Of a DNA stretch of 64,000 nucleotides, positions 35,371 to 43,814 are shown one piece after another. The DNA is taken from contig NZ_JMLQ01000004.1 in NCBI RefSeq assembly GCF_000686025.1, forward strand, positions 62,001 to 126,000, written 5' to 3'. The position numbers and the translations under genes were made by a program. The notes beneath the pieces are model-generated. The model searched no databases, was not told the origin of the DNA, and was given only the letters and a program-made list of their open reading frames with translations. This stretch comes from Rhodococcus sp. UNC23MFCrub1.1 (GTDB lineage: Bacteria; Actinomycetota; Actinomycetes; Mycobacteriales; Mycobacteriaceae). The first letter of the stretch is position 1, and every line of letters begins with the position of its first letter.

Positions 35371-36173
35371 AGCAGCGCCGCCTCGTGTGAGAAGGTGTAG
35401 GAACCGGACGCGTCGCGGCATGAGGCCAGGTACTCGCCCAGCACCGGAGCGGCTTCCATCTCTTCCAGCGACACCGAGTCGTCGAACGCGCAGCGCTGGA
35501 GAAAACCTTCGGCGATGCCACGGTCGGAGGTACCGGTCGTGTAGGTGACGCGCTGATCGCGTACGTCCGCGCCGGCTCGTGTCAGTGCGTCGCGCACCTG
35601 CTCGGCGGTCGTGTACGGCGTCGCCTCGCGCACCCCGGCGCGGAAGGCGTCGTAGAACGCGAGGTAGTGCGAGGCCGCCGTGGCCTGTGCGACCAGGCCC
35701 AGGCCTCCGGGAGCCAGTGCGGCCACGAATCGTTCTGCCGCAGCGTCCAATTCGTCCGGCGGCAGTGCGTAGAGAGCGTGGGTGGCCCAGACGACGTCGT
35801 AGCCGGCGTGATCCGCGGGGAGGTCCTGCAGGGTCATCACCAGGTCATGCCGGGCCGCGAACGGCGCGCCGAGCGCGCCGCGTGCCTCGGCGACGGAGAA
35901 CGCGGACGGGTCGAGAAGGTCGTAGGCCAGCTCGGGAACCGCCGACAGGTCGGTGTAGCGGCGCAGCGCGGTGGGGAACTTTCCGCTGCCGCACGCCACG
36001 TCGAGCAGCGACCAGCCCTCGTGCGCGCGGTCGCCGAGGAGCGTCGGCCAGTCGGCGGCCAACGCCAGCTGCCGGTAGTCCTCGGTCGCGAGAGCGTAGA
36101 ACGCCTCCATGCCCGTGCGACCGGCTTCGCTCCAGTGCTCGAGGCTGCGCTCTGCTGTGTCTCCGCTGCTCAT
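35361..36173 (-). CDS. Class I SAM-dependent methyltransferase, coupled to the PhyH oxygenase
   Basis: A 270-residue Rossmann methyltransferase with motif I 'LLDVACGSGKFPTAL', an acidic post-I segment 'LAYDLLDPSAF', 'DVVWATHALYALPP' (motif IV) and 'LAPGGLGLVAQ' (motif V). The ATG at 36173 has a textbook GGAGGAG eight bases upstream. It overlaps the PhyH gene and diverges over 48 bases from a second methyltransferase. The pair with the oxygenase suggests a small tailoring pathway. Methyl acceptor unknown. Confidence 0.85.
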   Translation of the reverse strand: MSSGDTAERSLEHWSEAGRTGMEAFYALATEDYRQLALAADWPTLLGDRAHEGWSLLDVACGSGKFPTALRRYTDLSAVPELAYDLLDPSAFSVAEARGALGAPFAARHDLVMTLQDLPADHAGYDVVWATHALYALPPDELDAAAERFVAALAPGGLGLVAQATAASHYLAFYDAFRAGVREATPYTTAEQVRDALTRAGADVRDQRVTYTTGTSDRGIAEGFLQRCAFDDSVSLEEMEAAPVLGEYLASCRDASGSYTFSHEAALLWL

Positions 36174-36221
36174 GTCACTCCTCCTGAAAGGAGCCGACCG
36201 CAACACACCGGATGAGGCGTC

Positions 36222-37103
36222 GTGATTGACTCGTATCTGATGTCCAACATAGCTGCGCCACCGCCCACCGAGCTCGCCGCAGTGCTTCTCGACGGTGTGC
36301 GCGCCGTGCGGCGGGGAGCTCCGGCCCTGGCCGGCCTCGAACCCGACTCCTACGCCCGCCTGCATTCCGCTTTCGAACTGCTCTCCGATCAGCGCGATCT
36401 GATCGCCGAGCACCTTGCCGGCAGGCTGGGTACCAGGGGGGACGGACCGATCTCGGTGCTGTCTGTGGGATGCGGTGACGGCGTGCTGGACGTCCGTCTC
36501 GCCGCCGGTCTGGTGTTGGCGGTGCCAGGGCGCCCCGTGCGGTACGTCGGAATCGATCCGTGGATCGGCAGTGTCGAGCGCTTCACCGCCACGATGGCCG
36601 CGCTGGGTGCCGACGAGCTGAGTGCCGACGGCCACGTGGCGTCGTTCGGTGACTCCCCGGTGGACGACGAGACCTTCGACGTCGTGATGTTCGTGCACTC
36701 GATGTACTACGTCGCCGACGTCGGGGCGACCCTGCGCGCTGCTCTCGCGCTGCTACGTCCCGGCGGCGAACTGTGGGTGGCCGTCGCACCGTCGGCCGAG
36801 CTGAACGCGCTGGTGGGAGTTCTCGCACCTCCGCTCGAGGGTCATCGACAGTGGTTCAGCGGTGACGTCGGAGACGCCTTCGTCGACGCCGGGATCGTCG
36901 TCGACGACGTGGCCACTCTGCACGCGCTGGTCGATCTGGCGTCCGCGAGCGACGAGGTGCTCGACTTCGCGGTGCAGGCCAGGCTGACCCCCGATCTACA
37001 GGGCCCGGTGCGGGCCTACCTCGACGCGGTGTCGGTCGCCGGCGCGGACGGAGGCCTTCGAGTGCCGCATCCGGTGGACGTGTTCACCGCGTCCCGTCAC
37101 TGA
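36222..37103 (+). CDS. Class I SAM-dependent methyltransferase
   Basis: A 293-residue methyltransferase with 'VLSVGCGDGVLDV' (motif I), 'RYVGIDPWIGSVERF' (motif II), 'FDVVMFVHSMYYVADV' (motif IV) and 'LLRPGGELWVAVAP'. The layout (N-terminal helical cap, GxGxG-like CGDG, WIG) resembles methyltransferases of the histidine/small-amine N-methyltransferase type. The GTG start is preceded by GAGG, and an ATG 18 bases on is the alternative. It diverges from the other methyltransferase, and its last 20 bases overlap the converging hydrolase gene. Confidence 0.82.
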   Translation: MIDSYLMSNIAAPPPTELAAVLLDGVRAVRRGAPALAGLEPDSYARLHSAFELLSDQRDLIAEHLAGRLGTRGDGPISVLSVGCGDGVLDVRLAAGLVLAVPGRPVRYVGIDPWIGSVERFTATMAALGADELSADGHVASFGDSPVDDETFDVVMFVHSMYYVADVGATLRAALALLRPGGELWVAVAPSAELNALVGVLAPPLEGHRQWFSGDVGDAFVDAGIVVDDVATLHALVDLASASDEVLDFAVQARLTPDLQGPVRAYLDAVSVAGADGGLRVPHPVDVFTASRH

Positions 37104-37938
37104 CCCCGTCCCGCAGTGCGTCGTCGATCGTCTCGCCCACGGCAGCCGCGCCCACGGCGGTCATGATCGTGCCGGCATGATCGAGGCCGTCCAGTGCTCT
37201 GACGGACGTCAGCTCGAGAGCGTCGATGTCCTGCGGCGAGTACATCGGCGGAGACCCTGCCCCGACGCTCCACTGCGCGTGCAGAAATCGGATCGGCACC
37301 GTCAGGTCGCGGAACCGCGAGTCGCCGAAGAAGACGTCCGTGGCGTCCGCGACGACCGCATCGGTCGACAGCCGGATCGCACCGTCGGCCAGATCATGAG
37401 CGGCGTACTCCCGGAGGAGCGGATCGTCACGGTCCAGCAGCGGTAACGACGTCGACACCAGGAAGTCGAGGTAGTCGTCGAGGTCGTCCCATCGCTGCCG
37501 CGTTCGCGCGATCCTGTCCTCGAACACGGCCGCGACGGTGTCTCGGGTGAGACCGGCAGGCGGTTCCACCGGCACGCCTCCGTCGACGAGAACGAGACTC
37601 TTCGCTCTGGACGGGAACCGGGCTGCGAATTCCACTGCGGCGAATGCACCCATCGACATGCCGCACACGTGCACGGAGTCGAGTCCCAGGGCCTCGAGAA
37701 CGGCGTCCAGATCGTCCGCGTGACGGGCGAGCGACGACGCGCCCGTGACGTCGACGCTGTCACCGCGGCCGCGGAGGTCCGGCGCGACGAGCGTCAGGTG
37801 TGGCGCCTCCGCGTGCAGCCAGTTCCACAGCATGCGCTGGCTGGACACCCCGTGGATCACGAGGATCGGATCGGAGCTGCCCGTGAGTGTCTCGACGGTG
37901 ATGTGTCCGCCCGACACCGGTACTCGTTCGACGGTCAT
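37084..37938 (-). CDS. Alpha/beta hydrolase
   Basis: A 284-residue alpha/beta-hydrolase: 'PILVIHGVSSQRMLW' (oxyanion region), 'VAPDLRGRGDSVDV', nucleophile elbow 'VCGMSMGAFAAVEFA', and a catalytic His in 'LDGLDHAGTIM'. It starts at MTVERVPVSGGHITVE, where the family fold begins. It overlaps the methyltransferase gene tail-to-tail and diverges from a flavin monooxygenase gene, a pairing often seen in Baeyer-Villiger ester-forming and ester-cleaving pathways. Confidence 0.88.
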   Translation of the reverse strand: MTVERVPVSGGHITVETLTGSSDPILVIHGVSSQRMLWNWLHAEAPHLTLVAPDLRGRGDSVDVTGASSLARHADDLDAVLEALGLDSVHVCGMSMGAFAAVEFAARFPSRAKSLVLVDGGVPVEPPAGLTRDTVAAVFEDRIARTRQRWDDLDDYLDFLVSTSLPLLDRDDPLLREYAAHDLADGAIRLSTDAVVADATDVFFGDSRFRDLTVPIRFLHAQWSVGAGSPPMYSPQDIDALELTSVRALDGLDHAGTIMTAVGAAAVGETIDDALRDGVSDGTR

Positions 37939-38094
37939 GGTGCAGACACTAGGAGGTCGGACCCCGTGATGACGGTGGAAGTACGTGCGCTGCACGTTTC
38001 GCTGTCCGATTCGGGTCACGGTTGTACCGTCGCAGAGTCACGAGGCCACGAGGGATGCACCTCGACGGCCACACACCGTCGAAGAAGGGGCCTC

Positions 38095-39597
38095 ATGCCC
38101 GACACGTCACCGCGCAGGCACCACGAGATCGTCATCGTCGGCGGAGGCTTCTCCGGCCTGGGTACCGCTATCGCGCTCCGCAAGGCCGGTTTCGACGATC
38201 TTCTCATCGTCGACGACGGTGACGGTCCCGGCGGCACGTGGCAGTGGAACACCTATCCGGGCGTGGCGGTCGACATCCCGTCCTTCAGCTACCAGTTCTC
38301 GTTTGCTCAGCGATCCACCTGGTCGCGCAGCTACGCCCCCGGCCGCGAGTTGCGTGCCTACGCCGAGCAGATCGTCGACGAGTACGGCCTGGCGCCTCAT
38401 CTGCAGTTCGGCACGCGCGTACACGGGGCCTCGTTCGATGCGCCGTCCGCGACGTGGTCGATCTCGACCAGCGCCGGCGACGTGACGGCACGCTGGTTGA
38501 TCCACGCGGGCGGGCCGCTGAGCCAGCCCAAGCTCCCCGACATCGAGGGCATCGACACCTTCGAGGGCGCGACAATGCACACCAGCCGGTGGAACCACGA
38601 GGTCTCGCTGGCCGGTAAGCGGGTCGGCATCATCGGTACCGGCGCGACGGCGGTGCAGGTGGTCCCGGAGATCGCACCGGAGGTGGACCATCTGACGGTG
38701 TTTCAACGCACGCCCATCTGGTGCCTGCCGAAGCCGGACTTCCCGCTCGGCCGGATGGGACGGGCGAGTCTCGAGGCAGTCCCCGGAGTCCGGCAGATCG
38801 CCCGCCTGGCGAGCCAGGCGTTCGTCGAGGCGACGTTCCCGGTGCTGGCGCACTTTCACAAGTGGGTTCCCGCCACCGCGGCTCTCCAGGTCGCCGCGCG
38901 TCGGTACATCGCCGCACAGGTACACGATCCGGCCACACGGGACGCCCTGACTCCGACCTACGCGCTCGGGTGCAAACGGCCGAGTTTCCACAACTCGTAT
39001 CTCTCGACGTTCAACCGGGACAACGTCTCTCTGCAGACGACGTCCATCGAGGCGATCACGCCCGGCGGCATCCGCACGAGCGACGGCGTGCAGCACGAGC
39101 TCGACGTGTTGGTCCTCGCCACCGGATTCAAGGTCACCGACAGGGACGCACTGCCGACGTATCCGCTCACCTCCGCCGACGGCACCGATCTGGCGGAGCA
39201 CTGGGACGCCGAGAGGTTCCACACCTATCAGGGCGTCGCGACTGCGGGCTTTCCGAACTTCTTCACCGTCTTCGGCCCCTACGGATACAACGGCGCCTCG
39301 TTCTTCACCCTGGTCGAGAACAGTGCCGCGCATATCGTGCGTGTCCTGACCGAGGCTCGTCGACGCCGGGCCACCTTCGCCGAGGTGACCTCGGCGGCGC
39401 AGGAGCAGTACATGAGCGCGATACTGGCACGTCGGTCGTGGCAGGTCTTCACCGATCCGACGTGTGCCGGCGCCAACAGCTACTACTTCACCGCGAACGG
39501 GGACGTGCCGTTCCGGGCGTCGACCACTCCCGAGGCGGCATGGCGCAGCCGCCGATTCCCCCTGGCCGACTACGCCTTCGGTGGACGGGCGGGCTGA
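38095..39597 (+). CDS. Flavin-containing monooxygenase of the Baeyer-Villiger type
   Basis: A 500-residue FAD/NADPH enzyme. FAD-binding 'IVIVGGGFSGLGTAIAL' (residues 12-28) and 'GPGGTWQWNTYPGVAVD' are followed by the fingerprint 'FEGATMHTSRWNHE', close to FxGxxxHxxxW(P/D), with Asn in the last position. Then come the NADPH-binding 'VGIIGTGATAVQ' and 'LDVLVLATGFKVTD'. Such enzymes insert oxygen into ketones to give esters. The divergent hydrolase 157 bases away could open that ester. Substrate unknown. Confidence 0.9.
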   Translation: MPDTSPRRHHEIVIVGGGFSGLGTAIALRKAGFDDLLIVDDGDGPGGTWQWNTYPGVAVDIPSFSYQFSFAQRSTWSRSYAPGRELRAYAEQIVDEYGLAPHLQFGTRVHGASFDAPSATWSISTSAGDVTARWLIHAGGPLSQPKLPDIEGIDTFEGATMHTSRWNHEVSLAGKRVGIIGTGATAVQVVPEIAPEVDHLTVFQRTPIWCLPKPDFPLGRMGRASLEAVPGVRQIARLASQAFVEATFPVLAHFHKWVPATAALQVAARRYIAAQVHDPATRDALTPTYALGCKRPSFHNSYLSTFNRDNVSLQTTSIEAITPGGIRTSDGVQHELDVLVLATGFKVTDRDALPTYPLTSADGTDLAEHWDAERFHTYQGVATAGFPNFFTVFGPYGYNGASFFTLVENSAAHIVRVLTEARRRRATFAEVTSAAQEQYMSAILARRSWQVFTDPTCAGANSYYFTANGDVPFRASTTPEAAWRSRRFPLADYAFGGRAG

Positions 39598-39615
39598 TCG
39601 CCGCCGAGGTCGAAC

Positions 39616-40269
39616 TCAGCTCGCGCGCAGAGCCGCGACGACCGGCGCGAACATGGTGGTCTTGATCGCGCCGAGGGTGCCGCGGTCCTTGCCGGCAATG
39701 GGCGTGATCCGCTCGATCGCGGCACCGACGACCTCGTCGTCGGGGGCGATGGCGTCGACGAGTCTCGCGGCCAGTGCGTCGTCGCCGCCGTAACGGTGCC
39801 CCGTGGTCATCGCGACGACGGCGTCCTGCGGTGACAGCTTCGCCTGGATCAGCGCCGCCATGCCCGGGGTGAAAGGAATGTTGATGTCGACCTCGGGGAA
39901 GCAGTAGTAACCGCGATCGGCTCGCATGGTGCGGAAGTCGTGCGCCAGAGCGAACATCGCGCCGGCGCCGAAGGCATGGCCGTTGACGGCGGCGACGGTG
40001 GGGAGCGGGAACGTCAGGATGCGGGCGAACAGAGCGTGCACGCGGCCGACGTACCAGTCGGCGCGCTCGCCGTTGGCCATGAGCCAGTCGAGGTCGAGTC
40101 CGTTGGAGTAGAACTTTCCGGTGCCGACGGTGACGAGTCCGCGGGCGTCGGCTTCGACCGTGTCGAGCTGGGCGCCGACGGTGTCGAGCCAGTCCGGGGA
40201 GAAGCGATTCTCGTCGTCCCCGAGGGTGAGGACGGCGATGCCGTCGCGGAGGTCGAGGGTGGCGGTCAT
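39616..40269 (-). CDS. Enoyl-CoA hydratase/isomerase family protein
   Basis: 217 residues of the crotonase fold: 'LVTVGTGKFYSNGLDLDWL' and 'VAAVNGHAFGAGAMFALAHDFRTMRADRGYYCFPEVDI' (oxyanion hole and CoA site), with 'IPFTPGMAALIQAKLS'. The protein is shorter than typical hydratases and lacks the usual catalytic Glu pair, so isomerase or other CoA activity is possible. The start overlaps the TetR stop (ATGA). It ends the SDR-TetR-hydratase operon. Confidence 0.88.
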   Translation of the reverse strand: MTATLDLRDGIAVLTLGDDENRFSPDWLDTVGAQLDTVEADARGLVTVGTGKFYSNGLDLDWLMANGERADWYVGRVHALFARILTFPLPTVAAVNGHAFGAGAMFALAHDFRTMRADRGYYCFPEVDINIPFTPGMAALIQAKLSPQDAVVAMTTGHRYGGDDALAARLVDAIAPDDEVVGAAIERITPIAGKDRGTLGAIKTTMFAPVVAALRAS

Positions 40270-40940
40270 GAGGAGGCCTTTCGTGTGGGCGGGGCGTGAT
40301 CCGTGGTCGGTGGGGGCAGGGCGAGAATGCCGCGGACGGCGGCGGCAAGTCGTTCCCGGGCGGCGATGTCGGGTGATGTGGTGCCGCGCAGCAACAGTGC
40401 TGTCGGGAGCCCGACGACGCAGTCCTTGACGACGGCGACGCTCTCACGATCGGCGCGGTTCCACAGGGCTCGGGAGAGTTGGACGAGCAGTGCGGCCAGT
40501 GTCTCGTCGAGGGTGCGCAGGTCTGCGGCGACCTCGTCGGGCAGGTCGTCGGTGCCCAACAGCTCTCGCCGCGAGACCGTCATGAGAAACCTTGCTGCGA
40601 CGGGTGATTCGGCGAGGAAGGCAGCCGGTGCGTCTGCGGCTGCCACGACGGCCCGGACGGCGGAGTCACGTCCGGGTCGGTGCTCGAGTGCCGTGGTCAC
40701 CGCATCGTTCTGCAGAGTGAGCATCCGACGTGCGTCACGGACCCACACTCGTCCGAGGAGGCCCGCTCGTGACCCGAACGCATGATAGATGGCGCCGTTG
40801 GAGATCGAGGTGCGCTCCGACATCGCGCGGATCGTGACGGCGGAGGCGCCGGAGTCGACCGCCAGCGACTCGGCGGCGTCCATCAGCGCGTCGAGGTCGT
40901 GGAGGCGGGGGCGAGGCACCACCGAACCATACCAGAGCAT
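40266..40940 (-). CDS. TetR-family regulator
   Basis: 224 residues from an ATG at 40940; a GTG six codons in is an alternative. N-terminal helix-turn-helix: 'LMDAAESLAVDSGASAVTIRAMSERTSISNGAIYHAFGSRAGLL'. The start codon lies inside a perfect palindrome, and a copy of the same motif precedes the upstream SDR gene, so it likely represses itself and the operon. It sits between the SDR and enoyl-CoA hydratase genes, and its ligand is probably a CoA ester or the SDR substrate. Confidence 0.88.
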   Translation of the reverse strand: MLWYGSVVPRPRLHDLDALMDAAESLAVDSGASAVTIRAMSERTSISNGAIYHAFGSRAGLLGRVWVRDARRMLTLQNDAVTTALEHRPGRDSAVRAVVAAADAPAAFLAESPVAARFLMTVSRRELLGTDDLPDEVAADLRTLDETLAALLVQLSRALWNRADRESVAVVKDCVVGLPTALLLRGTTSPDIAARERLAAAVRGILALPPPTTDHAPPTRKASS

Positions 40941-40947
40941 GTGCTCT
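40934..40947. promoter_or_regulatory. TetR operator, copy 1
   Basis: Perfect dyad AGAGCA-tg-TGCTCT, followed by GTTAC, over the TetR start codon. The same motif with three changes lies before the SDR gene. Confidence 0.65.
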
Positions 40948-40978
40948 GTTACGGCACGGTGGTCGCCGGCGGGCTGCC

Positions 40979-41830
40979 TCAGGCGGGTGGTCGGTAGCCC
41001 GGGGGATTGGGCTCGTCGACCCAGATGTCCACTGCGAGTTCGCCTCCCGGCGTGCAGTCGTATGCCGACAGGTCGGTCACGCCCGACTCCAGCAGGACGT
41101 CCTCGCACAGCAGAGTCTGTCCCGTGTAGTCGCGGGCCGGTCTGCTCAGCACCGCGTACGCCGCGTCCGCGTAGATCTCGGGCTTCCGTGCCTCGCTCAT
41201 CGCCTTGTCGCCGCCGAGCAGGTTCTGCACCGCGGCGGTCGCGATGAACGTGCGAGGCCACAGCGTGTTCGATGCGATGCCGATCTCCCGCATCTCCTCC
41301 GCGATTCCCAGGGCGCACAACGTCATCCCGAACTTGGCCATCATGTAGGGGGTCGGCACGAGCCACCGTTGTTCGAGGCGCAAGGGCGGTGAGAGCGTGA
41401 GGACGTGCGGGTTGTCGCGGCCCTTCATGTGGGGCAGGCACGCCTGCGACACGGCGTACGTCCCGCGCACCTGGATGCCGTTCATCAGATCGAACTGTTT
41501 GAGAGCAACCTCGTCGATGGATCCGAGGTTGATCGCCGAGGCGTTGTTGATGCAGATGTCGATGCCACCGAACTGCTCCACGGCGGCGCCGACGGCGGCC
41601 TGCACCGCCTCGCCGTCACGAACGTCTCCGACGATGGGCAGCGCCTGCCCGCCCGCCTCCTCGATCTCCGCGGCCGCGGTGTGCACGGTCCCGTCGAGCT
41701 TGGGGTGGGGTTCGGCAGTCTTGGCCAGCAGCGCGATGGTGGCGCCGTCCGCTGCGAGGCGCTTCGCGATGGCCAGCCCGATTCCGCGGCTGGCCCCGGA
41801 GATGAACACGGTCTTACCCGAGAAAGTCAT
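40979..41830 (-). CDS. Short-chain dehydrogenase/reductase (HSDL2-like)
   Basis: A 283-residue SDR with the cofactor motif 'ISGASRGIGLAIA', 'NNASAINLGSI', the active-site 'YMMAKFGM' (YxxxK) and 'NTLWPRTFIATAAVQNLLGG'. The long insert 'KTAEPHPKLDGTVHTAAAEIEEAGG' is characteristic of the HSDL2-type subgroup, thought to act on fatty acyl or steroid-related substrates. It is first in an operon with TetR and enoyl-CoA hydratase genes, behind a TetR-like operator. Confidence 0.9.
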   Translation of the reverse strand: MTFSGKTVFISGASRGIGLAIAKRLAADGATIALLAKTAEPHPKLDGTVHTAAAEIEEAGGQALPIVGDVRDGEAVQAAVGAAVEQFGGIDICINNASAINLGSIDEVALKQFDLMNGIQVRGTYAVSQACLPHMKGRDNPHVLTLSPPLRLEQRWLVPTPYMMAKFGMTLCALGIAEEMREIGIASNTLWPRTFIATAAVQNLLGGDKAMSEARKPEIYADAAYAVLSRPARDYTGQTLLCEDVLLESGVTDLSAYDCTPGGELAVDIWVDEPNPPGYRPPA

Positions 41831-41895
41831 GAGGCATCCGTCCTTCGTCGATGTCGCGGTGAACGGTGAGTACCGCGGACACCTCGGACCGTAGC

Positions 41896-41909
41896 AGAGC
41901 GGATGCTCG
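41896..41909. promoter_or_regulatory. TetR operator, copy 2
   Basis: AGAGC-gga-TGCTCG followed by GTTAC, matching the site on the TetR gene at most positions with the same 14-base length, about 66 bases upstream of the SDR start. Confidence 0.6.
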
Positions 41910-42029
41910 GTTACTCGAACCCCGATCAGCGTCCCGACATGCGCAGGACCCGTAGGCTGGGGGTGATCACAGTCGCTCCGTAGTCGAGCGGCGGCGGACC
42001 AACCCCGGAAGTCCGTCGGAGAGGGTGGC

Positions 42030-43310
42030 GTGCAGCGCATCGTCGATCCCGAATCCCGCGCGGTCGAGGCCGTCCTGGCGGACGTGTGGGGAGCGCGATC
42101 GGTGTATCAGCCGATCGTCGACCTGGACTCCGGGGTGGTGGTCGGTTACGAGGCATTGGCTCGGTGGCCCGCGGTACCCGGTGTGGATGTCGGACGGGTA
42201 TTCGACGAGGCGGCGGATCGAGGTGTGGTGCGTGAGCTCGACTGGGCATGCCGACTGGCCGCACTCTCCGGTGCCGCGGAGGCCGGTCTGAGTACCGAGT
42301 ACAGCGTCTTCATCAACGTCGAACCGCACAACGGGCCCGTCATACCCGACTTCGCACGGAGAATGCTCGACAGCTTCGACCGGCCGATCAACGTCGTGAT
42401 CGAACTGACCGAGAGGTCGCTGCTGTCCGATCCCGCCACGTTGCTGGCGGTGGTCGACGCTGCTCGACGACTCGGGTGCTCGGTGGCCCTCGACGACGTC
42501 GGGGCCAACGAGGCCACGGTCACCATGCTGGAGTTCGTGGCACCGGACATCATCAAGTTGGACTGCACGCTGGTGCAGTCCGATCCGAGTCCGGCACAAG
42601 CGCGTGTCATCGCTGCGGTGCGTGCGCACGCCGAGTTCACCGGCGCGACGATTCTCGCCGAGGGTGTGGAGAACGAGGAGCATCTGGCCCGTGCCAGAGC
42701 GCTCGGTGCCACCCTGGGGCAGGGCTGGTTGTTCGGCCGACCCGCGGCGTTGCCGTCCGACACGTCGCGACGCCGCGACGTTCTCGACCGGACGCCGTCG
42801 GTGGTGTCACGTAGACGGTCGTCGGCCGGTTCCGCAGTGCCGGAGGTGCCGTCCGACCTGTTCGGGGAGATCCCACCCCTGGTGGGGCGAAAAGCGTTCG
42901 TGCTGAGCATGGCTCGTGAGATCGAGGACCACGCCCGCGGCGCTGTGGACCCACTCATCGTGCTCTCGGCATTCCAACGTGCCCGGTGGTTCGCGCCGAA
43001 CGTGGTCGACCGGTACGCCGATCTCGCGGCCCTGCACCCGTTCATCGCCGCGCTGGGGGTGGGCCTGCCGGACGAGCCGGCCCCCGGAGTGCGCGGTGCC
43101 GCACTGGATGCAACAGAACGATTCTCGGGCGAGTGGACGGTGACGGCGGTGGGCCGGCACTACTTCGCGGCGCTGATCGCTCGCGACCTCGGCGATGTCG
43201 ACGTTCCCGACGCCGATCGGCGATTCGAGTTCATCCTCACGCACGACCGTCGTCTGGTCGTGTCGGCGGCACGGTCGCTGATGAGGCGCGTGCTGCCGTC
43301 TCGCGGATGA
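42030..43310 (+). CDS. EAL-domain protein with C-terminal DICT-like sensory domain
   Basis: 426 residues. Residues ~20-240 form an EAL domain: 'SVYQPIVDLDSGVVVGYEALARW' (EAL motif as EALAR), 'VFINVEPHNGPVI' (Asn-Glu metal site as NVEP), 'VIELTERS', 'VALDDVGANEATVTML' (the DDFG-like pair), 'IIKLDCTLV' and 'ATILAEGVENEEHLARARALGATLGQGWLFGRP'. These residues suggest an active c-di-GMP phosphodiesterase. The C-terminal ~150 residues resemble the DICT domain found with EAL proteins in Actinobacteria, a likely light or redox sensor. GTG start. Confidence 0.87.
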   Translation: MQRIVDPESRAVEAVLADVWGARSVYQPIVDLDSGVVVGYEALARWPAVPGVDVGRVFDEAADRGVVRELDWACRLAALSGAAEAGLSTEYSVFINVEPHNGPVIPDFARRMLDSFDRPINVVIELTERSLLSDPATLLAVVDAARRLGCSVALDDVGANEATVTMLEFVAPDIIKLDCTLVQSDPSPAQARVIAAVRAHAEFTGATILAEGVENEEHLARARALGATLGQGWLFGRPAALPSDTSRRRDVLDRTPSVVSRRRSSAGSAVPEVPSDLFGEIPPLVGRKAFVLSMAREIEDHARGAVDPLIVLSAFQRARWFAPNVVDRYADLAALHPFIAALGVGLPDEPAPGVRGAALDATERFSGEWTVTAVGRHYFAALIARDLGDVDVPDADRRFEFILTHDRRLVVSAARSLMRRVLPSRG

Positions 43311-43313
43311 TCC

Positions 43314-43784
43314 TCACGCGTCCTCGACGTGACCTTCCGCGTCGGAGACCCCCGGCAGCACATCGGCGAATCGAACGAGGAATTCGCTGATCGCGTCCAC
43401 GGTGTCGGCGTCGTAGTCGCCGAGTGCAGTGTCGAGCGCCGCCGAGGACCGTCGAAGAAAGGGGTCGATCCGCTCGTGGGCGGCCTCGGTGGCCCGCAGC
43501 GTCACCGATCTGCGGTCTCTGCTCTCGCGGTTGCGGGAAACGAACCCCCTCTCTTCCAGCCGGTTGATCAACGCCGTGGTGGCACCGGAGGTGAGGCCCA
43601 CCCGCCGCGACAGCGCCGCGGGAGTCAGCGGGCTGCCTTCGCGTTCGGCCCAGATCACCTCTCCCAGTGCGGTTCCGTCCGTGGTCGGCAGGTCCATCCA
43701 GCGGGCGAGGAGATGCGCCGATTCCTGGTACCTCACCGCGTACAGCCGGAGGGCCTGGAGAACGCGCGTCTGGGGTGAGGTCAT
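43314..43784 (-). CDS. MarR-family regulator
   Basis: 156 residues with a winged helix-turn-helix: 'LTPAALSRRVGLTSGATTALINRLEERGFVSRNRESRDRRSVTLRATEAA' including the wing (DRRS). It lies 30 bases downstream of the FAD monooxygenase on the same strand. A strong palindromic region in front of that monooxygenase is the likely binding site, so it probably represses its own operon until a phenolic or drug-like ligand is bound. Confidence 0.9.
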   Translation of the reverse strand: MTSPQTRVLQALRLYAVRYQESAHLLARWMDLPTTDGTALGEVIWAEREGSPLTPAALSRRVGLTSGATTALINRLEERGFVSRNRESRDRRSVTLRATEAAHERIDPFLRRSSAALDTALGDYDADTVDAISEFLVRFADVLPGVSDAEGHVEDA

Positions 43785-43814
43785 CGGTGGGTGGTCTTTC
43801 CCGCGTGGGCGATG

